NCBI RefSeq assembly: GCF_000159035.1
Contig: NZ_DS999576.1
Span: forward strand, 190,968 to 241,715
DNA length: 50,748 nucleotides
Direction: 5' to 3'
DNA from: Actinomyces urogenitalis DSM 15434
Lineage (GTDB): Bacteria > Actinomycetota > Actinomycetes > Actinomycetales > Actinomycetaceae
Position numbers and translations under genes: made by a program. Every line of letters starts with the position of its first letter. The stretch's first letter is position 1. Positions 44,682-50,748 of this stretch are shown here, piece by piece. The notes beneath the pieces were generated by a model, which saw only the letters and a program-made list of their open reading frames with translations, was not told the DNA's origin and did no database searches.

Positions 44682-44737
44682 GGACCGCTCACTGCCGGTC
44701 CTGAGCCGGCGGTCCGGGCCAAGCTGGCCCGGACCGC
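44682..44737 (+). promoter_or_regulatory. Competing hairpins between binding protein and permease genes
   Basis: GGACCGC (44682-44688) can pair with GCGGTCC (44709-44715), which can instead pair with GGACCGC (44731-44737). The downstream version is a perfect 12-bp stem (44709-44720 with 44726-44737). Probably sets the ratio of binding protein to permease mRNA. Confidence 0.6.
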
Positions 44738-44785
44738 GCCGCCCACCCAGCCCCTGAACCCCACTCTCACGCTGAAAGCACTGTG

Positions 44786-45676
44786 ATGAAACTCCGAACC
44801 AGGACGACGATCCTTGCCTACCTGTTCATGGCACCGGCTCTCGTCATGCTCGTGCTCTTCGTGTTCCTGCCCATCGCAGGATCCATCCCCCTGGTCTTCT
44901 ACGACTACTCGATGATCGGGGACGTGGAGTTCATCGGCCTGGACAACTTCCGTCGCGCGCTGTCAGACGGCACCTTCCACATCGCGATCGTCAACACCAT
45001 CACCTTCGTGGCCGTGGTCCCGGTCATCCAGCTGTGCTCGATCGCGCTGGCGAGCCTGGTCAATCAGAAGCTCAAGGGCATCGTCTTCTTCCGGACCCTG
45101 TTCTACGTCCCCGTCATCACCTCGATGGTGGCGGTCTCCATCATCTGGTCCTTCCTGTTCGACTCCCACGGCATCATCAACACCTGGCTGATGGAGTGGG
45201 GCCTTGCCAACCAGCCGCTGGGCTTCGTCAACTCCTCCAAGACCGCGATGATCTGCATCATGTTCATCACCCTGTGGCAGGGGCTGGGCTACTACATGAT
45301 GCTCTACCTGGCGGGACTGCAGTCCATCCCCGCCGAGATCGAGGAAGCTGCCCGGACCGACGGCGCGAATGCCCTGCAGGTCTTCTTCCGCATCAAGGTC
45401 CCGATGCTCAAGCCCTACATCTGGTTCTGCTCCCTGAACTCCGTCATCTCGGCCGTGGCGATCTTCGACCCGATCTTCGTCATGACCCAGGGCGGACCCA
45501 ACAACTCCACCATGGTGATCAACTACTACTCCTACATCCGGGCTTTCAAGGACTTCGAGTTCGGCTACTCGGCGACCCTGGGACTGGTCCAGGCCGTCAT
45601 CACGGGCCTGCTGTCCGTCGTCGTCTTCGTCTACGGCAAGAGGAACGGGGGAATGACCTATGACAACGCCCGCTGA
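44786..45676 (+). CDS. Sugar ABC transporter permease (MalF-like)
   Basis: 296 aa. Six membrane helices: the first is ILAYLFMAPALVMLVLFVFL, and the last ends LLSVVVFVYGKR. The cytoplasmic EAA loop, EIEEAARTDGANALQVFFRI, couples to the ATPase. IFDPIFVMTQGGPNNST is typical of carbohydrate porters (CUT1). An in-frame GTG three bases upstream is an alternative start. Its end overlaps the second permease by 17 bp. No ATPase gene is in the locus, so a shared MsmK/UgpC-type ATPase encoded elsewhere must serve it. Confidence 0.94.
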   Translation: MKLRTRTTILAYLFMAPALVMLVLFVFLPIAGSIPLVFYDYSMIGDVEFIGLDNFRRALSDGTFHIAIVNTITFVAVVPVIQLCSIALASLVNQKLKGIVFFRTLFYVPVITSMVAVSIIWSFLFDSHGIINTWLMEWGLANQPLGFVNSSKTAMICIMFITLWQGLGYYMMLYLAGLQSIPAEIEEAARTDGANALQVFFRIKVPMLKPYIWFCSLNSVISAVAIFDPIFVMTQGGPNNSTMVINYYSYIRAFKDFEFGYSATLGLVQAVITGLLSVVVFVYGKRNGGMTYDNAR

Positions 45677-46598
45677 GACCATGTCCGCGCCCGCCTCCTC
45701 GCCGTCAGCCGCTCGCTCCCGCCGCGCCCTCAGGCGAGGCCAGCGCGCCGGCGTGCCTCGCCGTCGTCGCCCGGCGAAGGTGGTGGCGCGCCGCAGCGCC
45801 ACCATGACGCTGAAGTACGTGGCGTTGCTGGCCGTGGCCGTCATTGCGGCCGGCCCCTTCCTGTGGATGACCATCACCGCCTTCAAGAGCGGGCAGAACA
45901 TCTACGACCCCTCGATCAAGATCAGCCAGCTGACGGTAGCCAACTTCGTGGGCGTGTGGGAGTTCCTCAACATCCCGGCCTACCTCGGCAACACGGTGGT
46001 CATCACGGTCGGCTCGATCGTCATCGACGTGGTGCTGGCCTCCCTGTGCGCCTACCCGCTGGCCTGCATGCGCTTCCCGGGCCGCGACGTCATCATGGTC
46101 CTGCTCATTGCGGCCATGATCATCCCGGCAGCCGCGGGCATGGTCATCAACTACCTCACCCTGTCCAAGCTGCACCTGCTCAACACCCTGGTCGGCGTCA
46201 TCCTGCCCGGCTCCCTCAAGGTCTTCTCCATCGTGCTGCTGCGCCAGGCCTACCTGGGCGTGCCGCGAGACCTCATCGAGGCCGCCCGCATCGACGGTGC
46301 CTCGGAGCTGCTCATCTGGCGCAAGATCATGATCCCCTCGATCTTGCCGGCCATCTCCACGGTGGTGATCTTCGACTTCATCGGGCGCTGGAACGAGTTC
46401 CTGTGGCCGGTCATCGTCCTGCAGGACCCAGCCAAGTACCCGCTGGCCGCGGCGCTGCAGTACCTCAACGGTTCCTTTAACTACAAGTTCGGCTACATCG
46501 CCGCCGGCACGGTCATCTCGATCATCCCGGTGCTCATCATCTTCATCATCTTCCAGAAGAACTACATCAACGCCGTCGCCGGCGCGGTCAAGGCCTGA
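45660..46598 (+). CDS. Sugar ABC transporter permease (MalG-like)
   Basis: 312 aa. After a basic, probably unstructured N-terminus of about 45 residues come six helices, starting with YVALLAVAVIAAGPFLWMTI. The EAA loop reads DLIEAARIDGASELLIWRKI. FDFIGRWNEFLWPVIVLQ and the ending QKNYINAVAGAVKA are typical of CUT1 MalG-type subunits. Overlaps the previous permease gene, so the two are made in equal amounts. The esterase gene starts 15 bp after its stop. Confidence 0.94.
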   Translation: MTTPAETMSAPASSPSAARSRRALRRGQRAGVPRRRRPAKVVARRSATMTLKYVALLAVAVIAAGPFLWMTITAFKSGQNIYDPSIKISQLTVANFVGVWEFLNIPAYLGNTVVITVGSIVIDVVLASLCAYPLACMRFPGRDVIMVLLIAAMIIPAAAGMVINYLTLSKLHLLNTLVGVILPGSLKVFSIVLLRQAYLGVPRDLIEAARIDGASELLIWRKIMIPSILPAISTVVIFDFIGRWNEFLWPVIVLQDPAKYPLAAALQYLNGSFNYKFGYIAAGTVISIIPVLIIFIIFQKNYINAVAGAVKA

Positions 46599-46612
46599 GG
46601 AGGCCCACGCAT

Positions 46613-47605
46613 ATGCCCGTCCTTGACATGCCCCTGCCCGAGCTGCGTGCCTATGCCCCCGAGCTCGACGAGCCGGCCGACTTCGACGCCTGGTGGGCCG
46701 CCCAGCTCCAGGGCCTACCGCAGCGCCCCGAGCTCATCTGTGACGAGCTCCAGGACACTCCCTTCCCAGGGCTGACGATCCGGGAGCTGGTCTTCGCCGG
46801 GGCCGACGGCGATCCGGTCCATGCGCTGCTCACCGTGCCTGACGCTGGTGGCAGGCAGGACGCCGCTGCTCTGGGCACTGCCGGCCTGCCCGGCGTGGTC
46901 CAGTTCGTCGGTTACGGTGGCGGGCGCGGCCTGCCCGGCCAGGTTCCCTGGTACGCGATGGCCGGGTTCGCTCACCTCATCGTTGACCCTCGTGGCCAGG
47001 GCGGGGACTGGGCCTACGGCTCCACCGCAGACCCCGGCAGCACCGGCGCCCACGCAGCCGGATGGCTGACCGACGGCGTGGGCTCCCCGGAGACCTTCTA
47101 CTACCGCCGCACGATCCTGGACTCGGTGGCGGCGGTACGCCTCATGCGCACCCTGGAAGGGGTGGACGCCTCGCGCATCGCCTGCGTGGGCGGCTCGCAG
47201 GGTGGGGGACTGTCCCTGGCCGCCGCGGCCCTGGACGGCCACGTCCAGGCGGCCTGCGTGGACTCTCCCTTCATCACCCACATCCCGCGCGCCCTGCAGC
47301 TGGCCAGCGCCGGCCCCTACCTGGAGCTCGTGCGCTTCCTGGGGGTCAGCCCGCAGGCCGAGCAGGCGGCGCTGCGGACCCTGTCCTATGTCGACGGCGT
47401 CAGCTTCGCCTCGAGGCTGAGCGCCCCGACGCTCTTCTCCACGGGCCTGCTGGACCCGGTGTGCCCCACCTCTACCTGCTTCGCGGCGCACAACCTGTGC
47501 TCGGCCGCGGACAAGCGAATTGACGTCTACTCCTACGGCGCCCACGAGGGCGGCGGGCACCGCCAGGTGCTGGCCCACTGCCGCTGGCTGCAGGAGCACC
47601 TGTGA
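46613..47605 (+). CDS. Acetylxylan esterase / carbohydrate esterase family 7-like
   Basis: 330 aa, alpha/beta hydrolase with no signal peptide, hence cytoplasmic. MPVLDMPLPELRAYAPELDE is a typical CE7 start. IVDPRGQGGDW contains the CE7 RGQ motif (127-129). CVGGSQGGGLSLAAAAL is the nucleophile elbow (S195). D281 in TGLLDPVCPTST and H311 in YGAHEGGG complete the triad. CE7 enzymes remove O-acetyl groups from small acetylated oligosaccharides and from cephalosporin C. In this operon it would deacetylate a sugar after uptake. The stop overlaps the GH20 start (TGATG). Confidence 0.88.
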   Translation: MPVLDMPLPELRAYAPELDEPADFDAWWAAQLQGLPQRPELICDELQDTPFPGLTIRELVFAGADGDPVHALLTVPDAGGRQDAAALGTAGLPGVVQFVGYGGGRGLPGQVPWYAMAGFAHLIVDPRGQGGDWAYGSTADPGSTGAHAAGWLTDGVGSPETFYYRRTILDSVAAVRLMRTLEGVDASRIACVGGSQGGGLSLAAAALDGHVQAACVDSPFITHIPRALQLASAGPYLELVRFLGVSPQAEQAALRTLSYVDGVSFASRLSAPTLFSTGLLDPVCPTSTCFAAHNLCSAADKRIDVYSYGAHEGGGHRQVLAHCRWLQEHL

Positions 47606-48636
47606 TGAGCGCCGTGACGCCCTGCGCCTACGAGGTCCGAGCCGTCCACCTGGACGCCGGCCGGAAGTACTTCAGCGCCTCCTGGATCCACCGCCTGCTG
47701 GAGCGCATGGCCGCCCTCGACCTCAACGAGCTCCAGTTGCACGTGTCTGACAACGAGGGCTACCGCGTGGCCTCAGCCGCTCATCCCGAGGTGGTCAGCC
47801 CCGAGCACCTGAGCCGGAAGGACCTTGCGGGACTGGTCGAGGCTGCCGGCGAGCTGGGCGTGCGCCTCGTGCCCGCCCTGGACGTGCCCGGGCACCTGGG
47901 AGCGGTGCTGGCCCACCACCCCCGGCTGCGCGCCAGCCAGACCCAGGAAGGGTCCCGGCTCCTGGACTACTCCAGGCCCGAGGCCGTCGCCCTGGCGCTG
48001 GAGCTTATCGACGAGCTGCACGAGATGGTGCCCTCCACCGCCTGGTGCCTGGGCGGGGACGAGGCCTTTGACGTCACCCAGGAGGCGCCGCTTGCCGAGC
48101 GCTTCCCCCAGCTGGCGGCGGAGGCCGAGCGGCGTTGCGGGCCCGGCGCCCACGTCCTGGACGGTTACGTCCACTTCCTCGGTGAGGTGGTCTCGCACCT
48201 GGAGAGCCTGGGGATCACGGATGTGCGTGCCTGGAATGACGCCCTCTACCAGCCTGGTACCCGCCAGGGGCTGTCGGCGCAGGTGACGGTCGGTTACTGG
48301 ACTGACTGGCACCCGAGCTACCCGTCCCTGGAGCGCGTCCTGGCTGCCGGGCATCGCGTCATCAACTACTCCGACCGCGACCTCTACTACGTCCTGGCCG
48401 GTCCCGGTCACCCGTACGCTGCGCGTCCGACTGCGCAGAGCCTGGCCGGCTGGAACCCGCGCCGCTTCCCAGCGCGCCCTGACGGCACGCGCCAGGACCC
48501 GCAAGGAGACACCCCGTGGCTGCGCGGCGCGAGCCTGGCAGTGTGGTGCGATGACCCGGGCCTGGAAACGCCGGAGCAGGTCTGGCAGGGGCTGGAGCCT
48601 GCCATGGAGGCCTTCGCCCGCATCATGCAGGGCTGA
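47605..48636 (+). CDS. Glycoside hydrolase family 20 beta-N-acetylhexosaminidase, catalytic domain only
   Basis: 343 aa from the ATG at 47605 (AGGAG eight bases upstream; GTG 47602 also possible). A bare GH20 barrel without the usual N-terminal GH20b domain and without a signal peptide, so it should act in the cytoplasm on imported sugars. Conserved features: LNELQLHVSDNEGYRV, VPALDVPGHLGAVLAHHP, and LGGDEAFD with the catalytic pair D152-E153. The usual His of HxGGDE is replaced by Cys148. VRAWNDALY and SLAVWCDD give the remaining subsite residues. Releases terminal GlcNAc or GalNAc by substrate-assisted catalysis. The stop lies 12 bp from the convergent herA-like gene with no terminator between. 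Confidence 0.88.
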   Translation: MSAVTPCAYEVRAVHLDAGRKYFSASWIHRLLERMAALDLNELQLHVSDNEGYRVASAAHPEVVSPEHLSRKDLAGLVEAAGELGVRLVPALDVPGHLGAVLAHHPRLRASQTQEGSRLLDYSRPEAVALALELIDELHEMVPSTAWCLGGDEAFDVTQEAPLAERFPQLAAEAERRCGPGAHVLDGYVHFLGEVVSHLESLGITDVRAWNDALYQPGTRQGLSAQVTVGYWTDWHPSYPSLERVLAAGHRVINYSDRDLYYVLAGPGHPYAARPTAQSLAGWNPRRFPARPDGTRQDPQGDTPWLRGASLAVWCDDPGLETPEQVWQGLEPAMEAFARIMQG

Positions 48637-48648
48637 GGGCCTGCGGTC

Positions 48649-50538
48649 TCAGCGCCGGCGCAGGTTGCCCAGGATCGAGCGGGTCAGCTCCCGGGTGACC
48701 TGACGGCCGATGCTACCCAGGGTCTTGTCGATCTCGCGCTGACGGCGCTCGGCCGCACGCTCGGCAGCGCGACGCTCACGCTCAGCGGCCTTCTCCGCCT
48801 CGCGCTGAAGGCGCTCCGCCTCCTTACGCTGGGCCGCTGCCGCTCGCTCCGCCTCCTTGCGACGCTCCTGCTCAGCCTTCTCCTGGGCCGCACGGGCCTG
48901 CGCTGCGGCCTTCTCCGCCTCGCGTGCCTGCTCAGCCTGGACGAGCCGACGGGCCAGGGCCTCGCTGGCCGAGTCAGGGTCGATGGGCTCGGCGTAGCGG
49001 GGCAGCAGCGTGGAGCCAGTGAGGATCTGGCTGACGGTGGTCGCCTGGGCGGGCCCCATGACTGAGGCCGGGGCGTCCACGACCACCGGCGCCACCGGTG
49101 CCGGGCGGCCCTTCTCATCCAGCACGCTGACCACGGCCTGGCCGGTGCCCAGGGTCTGCAGGACCGTGGGCAGGTCCAGCGGGGAGGTGGGGAAGGTCGT
49201 CACGATCTTTTTCAGGTTGGCCGCGTCCGCAGGGGTGTGGGCGCGCACCGCGTGCTGGACGCGTGAACCTAGTTGCGCGAGCACCTGGGTGGGAAGGTCG
49301 GTGGCTGACTGGGTGATGAGGACGATCCCCACGCCCTTGGAACGGATGAGGCGCACGGTGTGGGTGACGGCCTCCAGGAAGGCGGGGGAGGCGCCGTCGA
49401 AGAGCAGGTGGGCCTCGTCGAGGAAGAAGACCAGCCGGGGACGCTCCAGGTCCCCGACCTCGGGCAGCTCCTCGAAGAGCTCGCCCAGCAGCCACATGAG
49501 GAAGGTGGACACCAGCACGCCCTGGGACTGGACGTCGTCGAGCTCCAGGGCGCTGATGACGCCGCGCCCGTCCGCGGTGGCGCGCATCAGCTCGTGCACG
49601 TCCAGGGCCGGCTCACCGAAGAAGCGGTCGGCGCCGTCGGCCTCCAGCGCGGTGACCTGGCGCAGGATGACGCCTGCGGTGGCTGAGGACACCCCACCGA
49701 TGGTGCGCAGTGCCGCCTTGCCCTCGTCCGTGGTAGTCAGGTAGGTCACGACGTCGCGCAGGTCCCCCAGGTCCACCAGGGCCAGACCCTGCTCGTCCGC
49801 CCAGCGGAAGACCAGGCGCAGGGCGGCGGTCTGGGTCTCGGACAGGTTCAGCACGCGGGCGAGCATGACGGGGCCGAACTCCGTGACCGTGGTGCGGATC
49901 GGTACCCCGTGGCCCCGGCCACCGAGGCTGAAGAGCTCCACGGGGAAGGCCTGGGGCGCCCACTGCTGCGCGGTGGAAGCCAGGCGGGCCTCCAGGCGCT
50001 GAGAGGAGGTACCTGGCTCGGCCAGGCCCGTGAGGTCTCCCTTGACGTCGGAGAGGAAGACGGGCACGCCCGCGGCTGACAGGCCCTCGGCCATGAGCTG
50101 GAGCGTGCGGGTCTTGCCGGTGCCGGTGGCCCCCGTGATGAGGGCGTGGCGGTTGAGCAGGCCCATGGGGATACCAACCCGTACCCCGGGCACGGCGGTG
50201 GGCTCAGCAGCGGGTTCGGCGGCGGGGGAGCCGCTCGACGCCGTCGGCGCGCTGAGGTAGGTGCCGACCGGCAGCACAGGGCCGGAGAAGGAGTAGCCGG
50301 CTGCCACGGAGGCGGCGTAGGGATCGTCCTGGGGTGAGGCATCAGGTGAGGGCTCAGGCGCGCTCGGCGCCTGGGGCGAGGCAAGCGCCGCCTCCAAGGC
50401 TGCCTGCGCGGCCGCAGCACGTGCCTCGGCGGCCTGGGCCGCAGCCTCGGCAGCCTCAGCAGCAGCCTGGGCGGCTGCGGCCTTGAGACGGGCGACCTCA
50501 GCGGGATCAGTGGGCTGGGTGGAGGAGGCGTCAGTCAC
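48649..50538 (-). CDS. HerA-like ATPase, DUF853 family (helicase HerA-like C-terminal)
   Basis: 629 aa, GTG start. A long Ala/Glu helical N-terminus (10-52) and a Pro/Ser linker precede the ATPase. Walker A is TGATGTGKTRTL (K142). VPVFLSDVKGDLTGLAEPG is typical of the family, and LVFFLDEAHLLFDGA is Walker B. IVLITQSATDLP and a C-terminal arginine follow. Residues about 525-615 are a very highly charged coiled coil (AEKAAAQARAAQEKAEQERR onward). DUF853 proteins are predicted hexameric DNA or protein translocases of unknown role. TACCAT lies six bases before the GTG, so this gene too is probably leaderless. Confidence 0.9.
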   Translation of the reverse strand: MTDASSTQPTDPAEVARLKAAAAQAAAEAAEAAAQAAEARAAAAQAALEAALASPQAPSAPEPSPDASPQDDPYAASVAAGYSFSGPVLPVGTYLSAPTASSGSPAAEPAAEPTAVPGVRVGIPMGLLNRHALITGATGTGKTRTLQLMAEGLSAAGVPVFLSDVKGDLTGLAEPGTSSQRLEARLASTAQQWAPQAFPVELFSLGGRGHGVPIRTTVTEFGPVMLARVLNLSETQTAALRLVFRWADEQGLALVDLGDLRDVVTYLTTTDEGKAALRTIGGVSSATAGVILRQVTALEADGADRFFGEPALDVHELMRATADGRGVISALELDDVQSQGVLVSTFLMWLLGELFEELPEVGDLERPRLVFFLDEAHLLFDGASPAFLEAVTHTVRLIRSKGVGIVLITQSATDLPTQVLAQLGSRVQHAVRAHTPADAANLKKIVTTFPTSPLDLPTVLQTLGTGQAVVSVLDEKGRPAPVAPVVVDAPASVMGPAQATTVSQILTGSTLLPRYAEPIDPDSASEALARRLVQAEQAREAEKAAAQARAAQEKAEQERRKEAERAAAAQRKEAERLQREAEKAAERERRAAERAAERRQREIDKTLGSIGRQVTRELTRSILGNLRRR

Positions 50539-50544
50539 AGGGGA

Positions 50545-50587
50545 ATGGTACGTGCTCGGGGTCCGGGACCGGGCCCGGTACTACCCT
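50545..50587. promoter_or_regulatory. Back-to-back leaderless promoters of the HerA-like and DegV genes
   Basis: Minus strand: TACCAT at 50545-50550, six bases before the GTG at 50538. Plus strand: TACCCT at 50582-50587, seven bases before the ATG at 50595. Neither gene has a Shine-Dalgarno site. The whole divergent region is 56 bp. Confidence 0.5.
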
Positions 50588-50594
50588 GGACGGC

Positions 50595-50748
50595 ATGAGC
50601 CTCGCCGTCGTCACCGACTCCGCGGCCTGCCTGCCGCCCGAGCTCGCGCGCCGTCACGGCATCGAAGTCGTCCCCCTGCACACCGTGCCTGGCGCGGACG
50701 GTACGCCCGCCTCGACCTCTCGACCGAGCGTGGAGGAGCTGCGCCGTG
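50595..50748 (+). CDS. DegV family protein, N-terminal part
   Basis: Runs off the window end after 51 codons. LAVVTDSAACLPPELARRHG then IEVVPLHTV is the DegV start, with the TDS motif that helps bind a fatty acid. DegV/FakB proteins hold a fatty acid for phosphorylation by FakA kinases. Downstream gene context is not visible. Confidence 0.88.
   Translation, partial: MSLAVVTDSAACLPPELARRHGIEVVPLHTVPGADGTPASTSRPSVEELRR

Overview
This is a contiguous piece of a high-GC Gram-positive chromosome. Gene content and order point to an actinobacterium, most likely Actinomyces or a close relative of the Actinomycetaceae. The evidence is a sepIVA-yceD-rnc-mutM block ordered as in mycobacteria, a DevR/DevS-type two-component system, a polyphosphate glucokinase, a MetPS-type transporter with its small subunit, RNase E with a long disordered N-terminus, and many genes that appear to be read from leaderless mRNAs. 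The genus is an inference. I see no phage, insertion sequence, CRISPR array or plasmid gene.

Layout. 1-4442: the 3' end of a beta-galactosidase gene, then coaD, sepIVA, a DUF177/YceD gene, rnc and mutM. 4527-13918: a redox/respiration block. A DevR-like response regulator converges on a DevS-like kinase whose start codon lies inside the end of cydC. Reading leftward, cydA-cydB and cydD-cydC-kinase form cytochrome bd oxidase and its assembly transporter. Upstream of cydA is a strong match to the DevR/DosR box. 14246-25685: housekeeping genes, namely RNase E, L21, L27, Obg, ProB, ProA, NadD, an unknown membrane protein, RsfS and a histidine phosphatase. 25770-27793: two identical tRNA-Ala genes, an internally deleted dehydrogenase gene and polyphosphate glucokinase. 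27863-30042 (leftward): a glutaredoxin-like protein, a zinc alcohol dehydrogenase and DeoD. 30356-40801: a MetP/MetS importer, a HAD phosphatase, a membrane metallophosphoesterase, VKOR, an MntR-like regulator, a HIT protein, LeuRS and a GNAT acetyltransferase. 40902-48636: a glycan-use locus with a DUF4127 protein and a GntR regulator facing a lipoprotein ABC importer, a CE7-type esterase and a GH20 hexosaminidase. 48649-50748: a HerA-like ATPase and the 5' end of a DegV gene.

How the parts may work together. The DevRS-like pair probably senses low oxygen or respiratory stress and drives cytochrome bd, with the kinase made from the cydDC transcript. The carbohydrate locus reads as: import an acetylated, HexNAc-containing oligosaccharide through an ABC porter that has no local ATPase gene, remove ester groups in the cytoplasm, and release terminal HexNAc. 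The DUF4127 protein sits here with no known role. These two loci are the most promising parts of the window. Everything is read from sequence alone; no alignments or searches were run.
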